Source: an uncultured Modestobacter sp. | GTDB taxonomy: Bacteria > Actinomycetota > Actinomycetes > Mycobacteriales > Geodermatophilaceae | Direction of reading: 5' to 3' | NCBI RefSeq assembly: GCF_947486615.1 | Contig: NZ_CANKUD010000010.1 | Coordinates: forward strand, 62,001-126,000 | DNA: 64,000 bases | Part shown: positions 8,634 through 16,633 of the stretch, one piece after another | How positions within the stretch are numbered: the first letter of the stretch is position 1 | Layout: each line of letters begins with the position of its first letter | Notes under the pieces: generated by a model | Seen by the model: the letters and a program-made list of their open reading frames with translations, nothing else | Database searches by the model: none | What the model was told of the DNA's origin: nothing | Translations under genes and position numbers: made by a program

Positions 8634-8791
8634 CGAGTGACAGCAGAACGGGGCTTCCGGAGGCGGTCGAGCCCGCTCAGCTGTCACTCGACGACAGCCG
8701 TCGGCGTCCGGGCGCCGCTCACGGCGGCTGGGCGTCGAGTGACAGGTGACCGGGGTTCCTGGAGTGTGGGGGCCCGCTGGGCTGTCACTCG
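8634..8791. repeat. Pair of 56-57-bp repeats with 10-bp terminal inverted repeats
   Basis: Two copies (8634-8690 and 8736-8791) each begin with CGAGTGACAG and end with its exact reverse complement CTGTCACTCG. The 36-37-bp interiors share GGGGnTTCC and GCCCGCT blocks but have otherwise drifted. The start points are 102 bp apart. They fill the gap between the AraC gene and the SOS-box gene and encode nothing. They may be a tandem decayed intergenic palindromic repeat. Confidence 0.8.
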
Positions 8792-8836
8792 GCGCCGGCG
8801 GTGGCGCTCCGCGGCGGTCGATTGCCGCAGCTCCGT

Positions 8837-8852
8837 TCGAACGTGCGTTCGA
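8837..8852 (+). promoter_or_regulatory. SOS (LexA) box
   Basis: TCGAACGTGCGTTCGA is a perfect TCGAAC-N4-GTTCGA palindrome, the LexA-binding consensus of actinobacteria. It ends 21 bp before the GTG at 8874, so it should control the small gene that follows. Confidence 0.85.
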
Positions 8853-8873
8853 TCGGCGTGCGACGATGTGCGG

Positions 8874-9191
8874 GTGGCCGGGGGAATGCAGCGGGGGCGG
8901 CACGCCGGCACGCTGGCCGACCGCGCGGCCCGGTCCGGGTCCACGGCGGCACCGCCTCCGGTGCCCGCGGCCCCGGCCGGTGAGCTGCGCCGGCCGGCCG
9001 GCGGCGGGCACGGGCGGCACTGCTGGGTGCTCGACCCGCCCGACGCGCCAGGCACCTGGCCCGGGCTGCTGGTCGAGTGGCGGCAGCGGGAGGACGGCTG
9101 GCACGGCCGGGTCGCCTACACCGTCGTCGGCGCGCACGGCCCGGTGCTGGTCGAGGCCTGGCTCCCCGCCGACCAGCTCAAGCAGGGCTGA
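8874..9191 (+). CDS. Small SOS-box-controlled protein, unknown function
   Basis: About 105 aa (GTG 8874), or 101 aa if the ATG at 8886 is used. The N-terminal third is Ala/Gly/Arg-rich. The C-terminal ~60 residues are the conserved-looking part, with HCWVLDPPDAPGTWPGLLV, EWRQREDGWHGRVAYTV and VEAWLPADQL. It has no signal peptide or transmembrane helix. From memory, a similar short protein accompanies imuB/dnaE2 mutagenesis genes in other actinobacteria, but neither gene is next to it here. The perfect SOS box upstream implies induction by DNA damage. Function unknown. Confidence 0.7.
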   Translation: MAGGMQRGRHAGTLADRAARSGSTAAPPPVPAAPAGELRRPAGGGHGRHCWVLDPPDAPGTWPGLLVEWRQREDGWHGRVAYTVVGAHGPVLVEAWLPADQLKQG

Positions 9192-9200
9192 CCGCCGGCG

Positions 9201-9228
9201 GTTTGCGGAGGCCCCGTCGCGGGATACC
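9201..9228 (+). promoter_or_regulatory. SigB/SigF-type stress promoter
   Basis: GGTTT (9201-9205) and GGGATAC (9222-9228) are separated by 16 bp, close to the GGTTT-N15-17-GGGTA consensus of actinobacterial general-stress sigma factors. It reads toward the small acidic gene at 9279. Confidence 0.5.
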
Positions 9229-9278
9229 GGAGTGAGGACGACGCCCGGAGCCGCCGGGCCACGAGAGCGGAGGACGCG

Positions 9279-9482
9279 ATGACCAGCCCGCACGACGAGC
9301 CGACGCTCGACGACGTGATCACCCCCGAGGAGCCCGCTCCCCGGGACCGCACCGAGCACGCGAAAGACCCGCACGTGTCCGACGAGGTGCTCGAGCACCG
9401 CACGGAGCTGGAGCGCCAGGCGGTGCAGTCCGACGACGCGGACCCGGCCGGGGCCTACGAGCACGACGCCACCGAGGCCTGA
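9279..9482 (+). CDS. Small acidic hydrophilic protein
   Basis: This 67-aa protein is almost entirely hydrophilic and acidic: Asp, Glu, His and Pro dominate, there is no Cys, and there is no hydrophobic core. It is probably disordered. A GGAGG site lies before the ATG, and a stress-sigma-like promoter lies about 50 bp upstream. A strong terminator follows. I do not recognise a family. The composition and promoter suggest a stress-induced hydrophilin-like protein, which is inference. Confidence 0.65.
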   Translation: MTSPHDEPTLDDVITPEEPAPRDRTEHAKDPHVSDEVLEHRTELERQAVQSDDADPAGAYEHDATEA

Positions 9483-9490
9483 GCCAGCAG

Positions 9491-9524
9491 GGGGCGGTGT
9501 CCCGGGAGACCGGGGCACCGCCCC
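9491..9524. terminator. Bidirectional terminator hairpin
   Basis: GGGGCGGTG (9491-9499) pairs exactly with CACCGCCCC (9516-9524). The interior continues with CCGG-GAGA-CCGG, a tetraloop stem. It lies between convergent genes ending at 9482 and 9532 and can serve both. Confidence 0.8.
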
Positions 9525-9531
9525 TGGCACG

Positions 9532-10743
9532 TCAGGGCTGCAACGAACGGGTGCGGCCCAGCACCGCGGTGAGCAGCAGCGCCGCCAGCGTGCAGCCGCC
9601 GGCCAGCAGCGCCACCGCGGGCCAGCCGGCGTCCTGCCAGGCCCGCCCGGCCAGCGTGCCGCCCACCGAGGAGCCGACGTAGTACCAGAACGAGTACAGC
9701 GAGGCGGCCTGCCCGACCGGCCGGCCACCCAGCTGGGCGCGCGCCGCCACCCAGCCGTTGGCCACGCCGTGTGCGGCGAAGAAGCCGACGGTCAGCACGC
9801 AGAGGCCGGCGATCACGCACCACAGCGGGCTGGGCAGGGTCAGCGCGATCCCGGCGCCCATCACCACCAGGCACAGCGGCACGACCACCCGCCGTCCGGC
9901 CCGGTCGGCCAGCCAGCCGGCGGTCGGTGAGCTCGCCGAGCCCAGCAGGTAGGCCAGGAAGACCAGACCGGTGAGCGCCGGGGTCAGCGAGTACGGCTCG
10001 GACTCCAGCCGGAAGGTCACCGCGTTGTAGACGGCGACGAAGCCGGCCATCAGCAGCGCCGCCACCCCGTAGAGCGCCAGCAGCGCCCGGTCGGTGAACG
10101 CCGCGCCCAGCTGCCGCAGCAACCGGCCCCCGCGCGGCACCCGGGTGAACCGGCGGGACGGCGGCAGCAGCAGCCGGACGGCGACCGCGCAGCCCACCGT
10201 CAGCGCCGCGGCACCGCCCAGCGCCGTCCGCCAGCCGCCGAACTCGGTGAGGAAGCCGCTGACCAGCCGGCCGGAGAGCCCGCCGATCGCGGTGCCGCTG
10301 ACGTACAGCCCGATCGCCCGGGAGCTGACCTGCGGGTGTAGCTCCTCCCGCAGGTAGGCCACCGCGACCGCCGGCAGCCCCGCGAGCGCGAACCCCTGCA
10401 GGCCGCGCAGCACCAGCAGCGCCTCCCAGGACGGCGCGGCGGCGATCAGCACCGCGAGCACCGCCGAGGTGGCCAGGTTGGCGTGCAGGATCCCGGTGCG
10501 CCCGCGCCGGTCCGACAGCGGGCCGAGCACCAGCAGTCCCACCGCGAGCGCCCCGGTGGTGACCGAGATGGCCAGCGTCGAGGCGGCCGGGGAGACCCCG
10601 AACGCGCGGGTCAGCTCGGGCAGCAGCGCCTGCGGGGCGTAGAGGCTGACGAAGACGGCGATCCCGGCCAGGAAGACCCCGGTGGCGGCCCGCCGGAAGC
10701 CCGGTTCACCGACCTGGTGCCCCGGCCACTCCCCCGTCGTCAC
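9532..10743 (-). CDS. MFS transporter, YnfM/AraJ-like efflux protein
   Basis: This 403-aa inner-membrane transporter has about twelve helices. The N-terminal FVSLYAPQALLPELTRAFGVSPA and the loop-2/3 motif GPLSDRRGRTGIL are typical of drug or sugar efflux members of the major facilitator superfamily. The loop between the two halves is short and basic (PPSRRFTRVPRGGRLLRQL). It lies in a monocistronic setting between a terminator and the MurE-like gene, both on the same strand but separated by 42 bp. Substrate unknown. Confidence 0.88.
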   Translation of the reverse strand: MTTGEWPGHQVGEPGFRRAATGVFLAGIAVFVSLYAPQALLPELTRAFGVSPAASTLAISVTTGALAVGLLVLGPLSDRRGRTGILHANLATSAVLAVLIAAAPSWEALLVLRGLQGFALAGLPAVAVAYLREELHPQVSSRAIGLYVSGTAIGGLSGRLVSGFLTEFGGWRTALGGAAALTVGCAVAVRLLLPPSRRFTRVPRGGRLLRQLGAAFTDRALLALYGVAALLMAGFVAVYNAVTFRLESEPYSLTPALTGLVFLAYLLGSASSPTAGWLADRAGRRVVVPLCLVVMGAGIALTLPSPLWCVIAGLCVLTVGFFAAHGVANGWVAARAQLGGRPVGQAASLYSFWYYVGSSVGGTLAGRAWQDAGWPAVALLAGGCTLAALLLTAVLGRTRSLQP

Positions 10744-10785
10744 GCCGCGAGCCTGCCCCTGTGCCCGGGGCCACTGCGGGAGGGG

Positions 10786-12291
10786 TCAGGAGGCCTGTTC
10801 GGCCAGCAGCTGGTCCAGGGCCTCGCGGGCCACCTCGGCGTCGTCGAAGTGCACCGCGGCGCCGTCGTCGGTCATCGTCGTCTCGTGGCCGCGGCCGACG
10901 ACCAGCACCACGTCCCGGCCGCCCGCGGCCTCGACCGCCGCGGTGATCGCCTCCCGGCGGTCCAGGACCGTGTGCACCACGCCGGTGCCGCCGGCCAGCC
11001 CGACGCGCAGCTCGGCGACGATCGCCTCGGGCCGCTCGCCGTGGCTGCCCTCGTTGGTCAGCCACACCTCGTCGGCGGCGCGCGCGGAGACCCCGAGGCC
11101 CTGCCGCTTGTACCGGTCCCGGCGGCCCCGGGCGCCGAGCACCAGGTGCACCCGGCCACCCGGGCGGGTCAGGTCGCGGGCGGTCTGCAGGGCGGCCGCG
11201 AGCGCGTGCGGGGTGTGCGCGTAGTCCACGACGACCAGCGGCCGGCCCGGTGCGCGCAGCAGGGTGTTCCGGCCCGCCGGCGGCTCGGTCGCCGCGATCC
11301 CGGCGGCGACCACCTCCGGCGCCAGGCCCAGCGACCGGCCGGTCGCCCAGGCTGCGGCCAGGTTGGCCACGTGCACCCGGCCGACCAGCGGGGAGCTGAT
11401 CCGGTGCCGGCCGTCGTCGTCCTGCAGCAGCACGCTGGTGCCCGCCGCGCCGGTGCGCCAGCCGAGCACCCGGACGTCGGCGTCGACGTCCGGCGTCGTC
11501 GCCACCCGGGTGACCGGCACCCGCACCTGGTCGGCCAGCCGCCGCCCCCACGGGCCGTCGACCACGACGACCGCACTGTCGGCGCGTTCGGGGGTGAACA
11601 GCAGCGCCTTGCTCGCCCAGTACTGCTCGATGGTGCCGTGGTGGTCGAGGTGGTCCTCCTCGAAGCCGGTGAAGACGGCGACCTCGACGTGCACGCCGTC
11701 GACCCGGCCGACGTCCAGCGCGATCGAGGAGGCCTCCACCACCGCACTGGTGGCGCCGGCGTCGCGCATCCAGCGCAGCAGCTCGTGCAGCTCCGGCGCC
11801 TCCGGGGTGGTCAGCCGGGTGGTCCTGCGCTGCTCGCCGACCCGGGCGCCCAGGGTCGTCACGACCCCGGCGCACTCCCCGGCCGCGGTGAGCACCCCGC
11901 GGACCAGCGTGCTGGTGGTGGTCTTGCCGTTGGTGCCGGTGACGCCGACCAGCCGCAGCCGGTCGGCCGGGTCGCCGGCCAGGAGTGCGCCGAGGGGCCC
12001 GAGCAGGGCCCGGACCGAGGGCACCCGCAGCTGCGGTGCGTCGACGTCCACCGGCCGGTCGGTGAGCAGGGCCGCCGCGCCGGCGGCGAGAGCCGCCTCG
12101 GCGAACCGGTGACCGTCGCTGCTGCCGCCGCGCACGCAGGCGAACAGGCAGCCCGGCGTCACCGCCCGGGAGTCGGTGACCAGGCCGTGCAGCCACAGGT
12201 CGTCGACCACCCCCGAGCGCACCACCGGCCCGAGCGCGACGGCGCGGGCTCGGCGTTCGACGTCGGACCAGCGGACTCCGGCGGGCAGCAC
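10786..12291 (-). CDS. MurE-like Mur ligase lacking the DNPR motif
   Basis: About 501 aa from the leaderless GTG at 12291. The Mur ligase domains are complete: an N-terminal UDP-binding-like domain (LVTDSRAVTPGCLFACVRG), the ATP P-loop GVTGTNGKTTTSTL, TTPEAPELHELLRWM, the VEASS block, FEEDHLDHHGTIEQYWASKALLF with the carbamoylated-Lys position, and a C-terminal domain with VVDYAHTPHALAAAL. In true MurE the C-terminal domain carries DNPR (diaminopimelate) or its lysine equivalent. Here that place reads TNEGSHGERPEAIV, so the third amino acid or even the pathway may differ. It stands alone, not in a dcw cluster. It is probably a MurE paralogue with a changed substrate. Confidence 0.8.
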   Translation of the reverse strand: MLPAGVRWSDVERRARAVALGPVVRSGVVDDLWLHGLVTDSRAVTPGCLFACVRGGSSDGHRFAEAALAAGAAALLTDRPVDVDAPQLRVPSVRALLGPLGALLAGDPADRLRLVGVTGTNGKTTTSTLVRGVLTAAGECAGVVTTLGARVGEQRRTTRLTTPEAPELHELLRWMRDAGATSAVVEASSIALDVGRVDGVHVEVAVFTGFEEDHLDHHGTIEQYWASKALLFTPERADSAVVVVDGPWGRRLADQVRVPVTRVATTPDVDADVRVLGWRTGAAGTSVLLQDDDGRHRISSPLVGRVHVANLAAAWATGRSLGLAPEVVAAGIAATEPPAGRNTLLRAPGRPLVVVDYAHTPHALAAALQTARDLTRPGGRVHLVLGARGRRDRYKRQGLGVSARAADEVWLTNEGSHGERPEAIVAELRVGLAGGTGVVHTVLDRREAITAAVEAAGGRDVVLVVGRGHETTMTDDGAAVHFDDAEVAREALDQLLAEQAS

Positions 12292-12298
12292 GCCGCTG

Positions 12299-12304
12299 AC
12301 GCTA
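12299..12304 (-). promoter_or_regulatory. Leaderless -10 box TAGCGT
   Basis: On the minus strand TAGCGT is followed by 7 nt and then the GTG at 12291, with no Shine-Dalgarno. This supports the chosen start of the MurE-like gene, since longer reading frames would run into the divergent gene at 12399. Confidence 0.5.
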
Positions 12305-12398
12305 GGGGCAACGCGCGAGGTCGGCAGCGCGAGACCGGGACGTGTGCCACCGACCACCGGCCGGGCGGTCCACGGACGTGGCCTGGTTGGCTGGCGCC

Positions 12399-12827
12399 GT
12401 GCCCCGACCGACCTCGCCGGACGTCGCCTGCTGGGTGCTGAAGAGCACCCGGCTCCCCGGTGCGCTGGCACCGGGCTGGCAGCCGGGCGCCACCACCGAC
12501 CTGGCCCGTTGTGTGCGCCCCACCTACCGGCTGGAGCTGATGTCGGCGGGGCAGCCGTGCCTGCTCTGGGTCAGCGGCCGGGACCGGCCGGGCGTGCACG
12601 CCCTCGGGGTGCTGACCGGTGCCCCGCTGCCGGGCGGGGACGGGCCGACCGTCGCCGTCCGCTGGACCCGGCTGGCCGAGCCGGTCGACCGCGCCGACCT
12701 GCTCGCCGACCCCGCGGCGCGCGAAGCGGAGGTGCTCCGGATGCCGGCGGGCAGCAACCCGTCCTGGCTCTCGGCCGGGCAGTACGCCGCCGTGCTGGCG
12801 CACGCCGGGGTGCCGGCCCCGCACTGA
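12399..12827 (+). CDS. EVE/PUA-like domain protein
   Basis: This 142-aa single-domain protein is divergent from the MurE-like gene. The sequence pattern is that of the EVE/PUA superfamily, which binds modified bases in nucleic acid: an opening strand VACWVLKST, a middle block PCLLWVSGRDRPGVHALGVLTG, and a closing block EVLRMPAGSNPSWLSAGQYAAVL. It has a central Trp and a conserved GSNPS turn. The assignment is from pattern recognition and is moderate. The start at GTG 12399 is chosen because the WVLKST strand begins about ten residues later. Its role here is unknown. Confidence 0.6.
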   Translation: MPRPTSPDVACWVLKSTRLPGALAPGWQPGATTDLARCVRPTYRLELMSAGQPCLLWVSGRDRPGVHALGVLTGAPLPGGDGPTVAVRWTRLAEPVDRADLLADPAAREAEVLRMPAGSNPSWLSAGQYAAVLAHAGVPAPH

Positions 12828-12894
12828 GTCGGCATCCCGGCCCGGGCGACGTCCCCGCACCTGGCGCCCCGCACCTGGCGGACCAGCGCCGCGG

Positions 12895-13572
12895 TCAGCC
12901 CTGGCAGCACCCGTCGGTGCAGAACTGCTGGCCGGCGTCCTCCCGGGCCGCACCGGGGGCGCAGCAGCCCTCCCCGCGCCAGGCCTCACGGCCCTCCTTG
13001 ACCGCGACCGCCGCGATGACCAGCGCCGCCAGCGGGTCGGCCCACCACCAGCCCAGCAGGCTGTTGGCCGCCAGCCCCACCAGCAGGACGGCGGACAGGT
13101 ACGTGCACAGCAGCGTCTGCCGCGAGTCGGCGACCGCCGACGCCGAGCCGATCGCCCGGCCCGCCCGGCGCTGCGCGGCGGAGAGCACCGGCATGACGAC
13201 CAGGCTCACCGCGGCCAGCACCAGGCCGACGCCGGAGTGCGCCGGCTCAGCGGCGCCGAGCAGGGCGCGGACGGCGTCCACGGCGACCAGCGCGGCGAGG
13301 GCGAAGAACGCGGTGGCGATCACCCGCAGCGCCACCCGCTCGCGGGCCTCGGGGTCACGACCGCTGAACTGCCAGGCGACCGCCAGCGCCGAGGAGACCT
13401 CGACCAGCGAGTCCAGCCCGAAGCCGATCAGGGCCGAGGAGTCCGCGCGGGTGCCGGCGGACAGCGCCACGACCGCCTCGACCAGGTTGTAGGCGATGGT
13501 GACGCCGACGAGCAGCCGGACCCGTCGGGTCAGCCGATGCCGCCGGGTGGGGTCGGCGGTGAGAGCGGCCAT
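12895..13572 (-). CDS. CDF-family cation transporter with Cys-rich tail
   Basis: This 225-aa inner-membrane metal exporter is of the cation diffusion facilitator type. Predicted helices begin at LLVGVTIAYNLVEAVVAL, and metal-site acidic residues appear in GFGLDSLVEVSSA and SASAVADSRQTLLCTYLS. It is shorter than usual (about 300 aa) because the cytoplasmic ferredoxin-like C-terminal domain is missing. Instead the last ~25 residues hold six Cys in two CC pairs and two single Cys, a likely metal-binding tail. It follows the CadC-like regulator with a 1-bp gap, so the pair forms a metal-responsive efflux operon for Cd, Zn or Pb (inference). Confidence 0.85.
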   Translation of the reverse strand: MAALTADPTRRHRLTRRVRLLVGVTIAYNLVEAVVALSAGTRADSSALIGFGLDSLVEVSSALAVAWQFSGRDPEARERVALRVIATAFFALAALVAVDAVRALLGAAEPAHSGVGLVLAAVSLVVMPVLSAAQRRAGRAIGSASAVADSRQTLLCTYLSAVLLVGLAANSLLGWWWADPLAALVIAAVAVKEGREAWRGEGCCAPGAAREDAGQQFCTDGCCQG

Positions 13573-13573
13573 G

Positions 13574-13939
13574 TCAGACCGCCGCGGGGGCCGGCTCGAT
13601 GTCGGCCCCGAGCACCCGCAGCAGCGCGACGCCGTCGTCGGTCAGCCGGTACATGACCAGCTTGCCGTCCCGGCGGGAGGTCGCGAGCCCCGCCGCCCGC
13701 AGGCTGCGCAGGTGGTGGGAGACGAGGTTCTGGGCGAGTTCGGCGACCCAGGCGAGGTCGCAGACGCAGAGCTCTCCACCGATCGCCAACGCGGCAGCGA
13801 GGCGCAGCCGGGAGGGGTCGCCGAGGGCCTTGGCCCGCTCGGCCAGCCGGCGCGCCTCATCCGCTCCGGCCAGCCGGGCGCGGACCGCCTCGGCGTGCGG
13901 CACGTCCAGGCACAGCAGTTCGCAGTCGTCCGGGGTCAC
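13574..13939 (-). CDS. CadC/SmtB-like ArsR-family metal-sensing repressor
   Basis: About 121 aa from GTG 13939. The N-terminal DDCELLCLDV and the helix-3 ELCVCDLA reproduce the two halves of the CadC Cys4 site that binds Cd/Pb; the winged helix-turn-helix continues NLVSHHLRSLRAAGL and DGKLVMYRL. The track-length ATG at 13966 falls inside a TTGACA -35-like sequence. The GTG at 13939 has GAGGTG six nt upstream and begins just before the Cys motif, so it is preferred. Metal binding should release the repressor and induce the downstream CDF transporter. Confidence 0.88.
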   Translation of the reverse strand: MTPDDCELLCLDVPHAEAVRARLAGADEARRLAERAKALGDPSRLRLAAALAIGGELCVCDLAWVAELAQNLVSHHLRSLRAAGLATSRRDGKLVMYRLTDDGVALLRVLGADIEPAPAAV

Positions 13940-14031
13940 ACCGGCCACCTCATCCCAACACCTCAACGCATGTCAAGACGACCATGCGGCCTGGCAGCGA
14001 TGACCTCGGCGGGCACGTCACCGAGGGGACG

Positions 14032-14364
14032 TCAGGCGCTGCGCGGGGCGTACATGATCAGCGCGACCCCGACCAGGCAGACCGCCGCGCCGGCGACGTC
14101 CCACCGGTCGGGGCGGAAGCCGTCGGCGACCATCGCCCACAGCAGCGAGCCGGCGATGAAGACGCCGCCGTAGGCGGCCAGCACCCGGCCGAAGGCGGCG
14201 TCGGGCTGCAGCGTCGCCACCACCCCGTAGAGCGCCAGGGACACCATCCCCAGGCCCACCCAGACCCAGCCGCGGGAGTCCCGGAGCCCCTGCCAGACCA
14301 GCCAGGCGCCGCCGATCTCCAGCAGCGCGGCGAGCACGAACAGGGCGATCGAGCGGAGGGTCAC
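14032..14364 (-). CDS. UPF0060 (YnfA) family small membrane protein
   Basis: This 110-aa protein has four hydrophobic helices and matches the YnfA pattern throughout: [51 protein letters not shown] and [24 protein letters not shown]. YnfA proteins are small inner-membrane proteins of drug/metabolite-transporter ancestry with possible efflux activity. The GTG at 14364 is chosen because it gives the usual 108-110 length; an in-frame start at 14397 would add eleven residues. It is divergent from the DUF998 gene. Confidence 0.88.
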   Translation of the reverse strand: MTLRSIALFVLAALLEIGGAWLVWQGLRDSRGWVWVGLGMVSLALYGVVATLQPDAAFGRVLAAYGGVFIAGSLLWAMVADGFRPDRWDVAGAAVCLVGVALIMYAPRSA

Positions 14365-14423
14365 GCCGACACTCTGCCGCCCCGCCCACCACGACACAGC
14401 AACGGCTGGGACGATGGCTCCTC

Positions 14424-15248
14424 GTGACGGACAGCCGGTACCGCCTGGGTGGCCTCCTCTGGCTGCTCACCCTGCAGTTCTTCGTCGTCGAGGCGATCGT
14501 GGCCGCGCAGTTCGACGGCTACTCCTACACCGGCGACGTGATCAGCGACCTCGGGACGGCGGCCTCGCCCGCCCCCCTGCTGATGAACGCCTCCTTCGTC
14601 GTCCAGGGGCTGCTCATCGTCGGCGGGGCGCTCCTGCTGGCTCCGGGGCTTTCGGGCACCGGCGGCCGGCTGACCCGGGTGTTCCTGGGCGTCGCCGGCC
14701 TCGGCGTGCTGCTGGTCGGGGTGTTCCCCTCCGACGGCAACGCCACCGCCCACCAGATCGCCGCCGGGGCGTACTTCGTGGGCGGAGCGCTGGGGCTGAT
14801 CGCGCTGGCCTACGGGGTGCGCCCCCGGTCGGAGGGGCTGGGCACCACGCTGGCCCTGCTCGGGCTGGTCGGGCTGATCGGCACGGTCTTCTTCGGCGCG
14901 GCGGTCTTCCTCTTCCTCGGCGAGGGCGGCATGGAGCGGGTGGGCGGCTACGTCGTCCCGCTCGGGCTGCCGATCGCCGGCGTGGCGCTGTGGCGGCAGA
15001 AGGACGACTGGCTCGCGCTCACCAAGGCCGATGGCACGCCCAGCCGCCGCCAGCTCCGCGAGGACGCCCGGCTCGAGCGCGCCCAGCGCCTCGCCGAGCG
15101 GGACGCCGCCCTGGAGGCCGCCGCTCGGCGCTCCGAGCAGCGCACGGCCGCGGGACAGCCGGCGAACACCGCACAGCCGGACGACGCAGCTGCCGACGAG
15201 GCCGACGACTTCGACCCCGACGACCCCTGGGCGCCCCGCCGCCGCTGA
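14424..15248 (+). CDS. DUF998 membrane protein with charged C-terminal tail
   Basis: This 274-aa protein has about six transmembrane helices across residues 10-195 of the DUF998 type, with the characteristic [16 protein letters not shown] near the N-terminus and [23 protein letters not shown] in the middle. The last ~75 residues are charged: an Arg/Glu/Ala helix likely to form a coiled coil ([19 protein letters not shown]), then an acidic Asp/Glu tail. The function of DUF998 proteins is not established. No Shine-Dalgarno is evident; GTG 14424 is the first start before the first helix. Confidence 0.8.
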   Translation: MTDSRYRLGGLLWLLTLQFFVVEAIVAAQFDGYSYTGDVISDLGTAASPAPLLMNASFVVQGLLIVGGALLLAPGLSGTGGRLTRVFLGVAGLGVLLVGVFPSDGNATAHQIAAGAYFVGGALGLIALAYGVRPRSEGLGTTLALLGLVGLIGTVFFGAAVFLFLGEGGMERVGGYVVPLGLPIAGVALWRQKDDWLALTKADGTPSRRQLREDARLERAQRLAERDAALEAAARRSEQRTAAGQPANTAQPDDAAADEADDFDPDDPWAPRRR

Positions 15249-15284
15249 CCGGCGGGCCCCTCCACGGGCCGAGCCGCGGAGGAG

Positions 15285-16538
15285 CTACCGGGCCGCGAGC
15301 CGCAGCCGGATGGCCCGGTAGGCGATGCCGACGGCGAACACGGCGACGCCGGCGGCGACCGACTGCCACGGCAGCGTGGCGACCAGCACCAGGCAGCCGA
15401 CCAGGCCGAGCACCTGCAGGGCGCGGGGGAACCGGCGGTGCTCCCGGTCCTGGGTGAACGCCGCGGCGTTGGCGACGGCGTAGTAGAGCAGCACGCCGAA
15501 GGAGGAGAAGCCGATCGCGCCGCGCAGGTCCACGGTGAGCACCAGCAGGCAGACGACGATCCCGACGGTGACCTCGGCGCGGTGCGGCACCGAGAAGCGC
15601 GGGTGGACCGCCGCCAGGTACCGCGGCAGGTCGCCCTGGCGGCCCATCGCCAGGCTGGTGCGCCCGATGCCGGCGATCAGCGCCAGCAGCGCACCGAGCG
15701 CCGCGGCCGCGGCACCCACCCGCACGACCGGGCCGGCCCACTCCCAGCTCCCGGCGGCCACCGCGGCGGCCAGCGGCTCCGTCGTCCCGGCGATGCCGTC
15801 GGGGCCCAGCGAGGTCAGCAGCGCCAGCGCGACCACGAGGTACACCACCACGGCCCCGCCGAGGGCCAGCATGATGGCGCGCGGGATGGTCCGGGCCGGG
15901 GCGCGCACCTCCTCGCCCATGGTGGCGATCCGGGCATAGCCCGCGAAGGCGAAGAACAACAGACCGGCCGACTGCAGCACGCCGACCAGCCCGCCCTCGA
16001 CGGCCCAGGCCCCCGGCCCGTCGTCGCCGGCGCCCCGGCCGAGCAGCATCGCCGCCACCGCGACGGCCAGCGCCGTCAGCACGATGGTGACGATCACCCG
16101 GGTGAGCCCGGCGGTGCGGGTCACCCCGCGGTAGTTGGTCGCGGTCAGCGCGAGGACGGCGGCCACCGCCACCGGGCGCTGCCAGCCGGCCGGCGCGGCG
16201 TAGGCGGCGAAGGTGAGCGCCATCGCCGCGCAGCTGGCCGTCTTGCCGATCACGAAGCCCCAGCCCGCGAGGAAGCCCCACCACTCCCCCAGCCGCTCGC
16301 GGCCGTAGACGTAGGTGCCGCCCGAGGCGGGGTACTGCGCGGCCAGCTGGGCCGAGGCGGTGGCGTTGCACCAGGCGACGACCGCGGCGATCGCCAGGCC
16401 GATGAGCAGCCCGGCGCCGGCGGCCTGCGCGGCCGGGGCGAAGGCGGCGAACACGCCGGCGCCGATCATCGAGCCGAGGCCGATGACCACGGCGTCCCCG
16501 GTGCCGAGCCGGCGGGCCAGGTCCGGCGACCCGCTCAT
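15285..16538 (-). CDS. APC-family amino acid permease
   Basis: This 417-aa permease of the amino acid-polyamine-organocation superfamily has about twelve helices. The helix-1 signature GLGSMIGAGVFAAFAPAAQAAG, with its unwound GxG stretch, and the consensus ASGGTYVYGRERLGEWWGFLAGW are clear. FAFAGYARIATMGEEVRAPARTIPRAI is the conserved loop after helix 6. The closest feel is the ethanolamine/basic amino acid transporter group, but substrate cannot be assigned. It is a single gene, convergent with the DUF998 gene. Confidence 0.88.
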   Translation of the reverse strand: MSGSPDLARRLGTGDAVVIGLGSMIGAGVFAAFAPAAQAAGAGLLIGLAIAAVVAWCNATASAQLAAQYPASGGTYVYGRERLGEWWGFLAGWGFVIGKTASCAAMALTFAAYAAPAGWQRPVAVAAVLALTATNYRGVTRTAGLTRVIVTIVLTALAVAVAAMLLGRGAGDDGPGAWAVEGGLVGVLQSAGLLFFAFAGYARIATMGEEVRAPARTIPRAIMLALGGAVVVYLVVALALLTSLGPDGIAGTTEPLAAAVAAGSWEWAGPVVRVGAAAAALGALLALIAGIGRTSLAMGRQGDLPRYLAAVHPRFSVPHRAEVTVGIVVCLLVLTVDLRGAIGFSSFGVLLYYAVANAAAFTQDREHRRFPRALQVLGLVGCLVLVATLPWQSVAAGVAVFAVGIAYRAIRLRLAAR

Positions 16539-16633
16539 CGCCGTCCCCCGCTGCCGGCCAGCCCTGGCGCCGGGATGTGAACCAGGTCACCATGGCGGTG
16601 TCCGCAGGTCGTCGTCCGGATCGGAGCGCGAGG

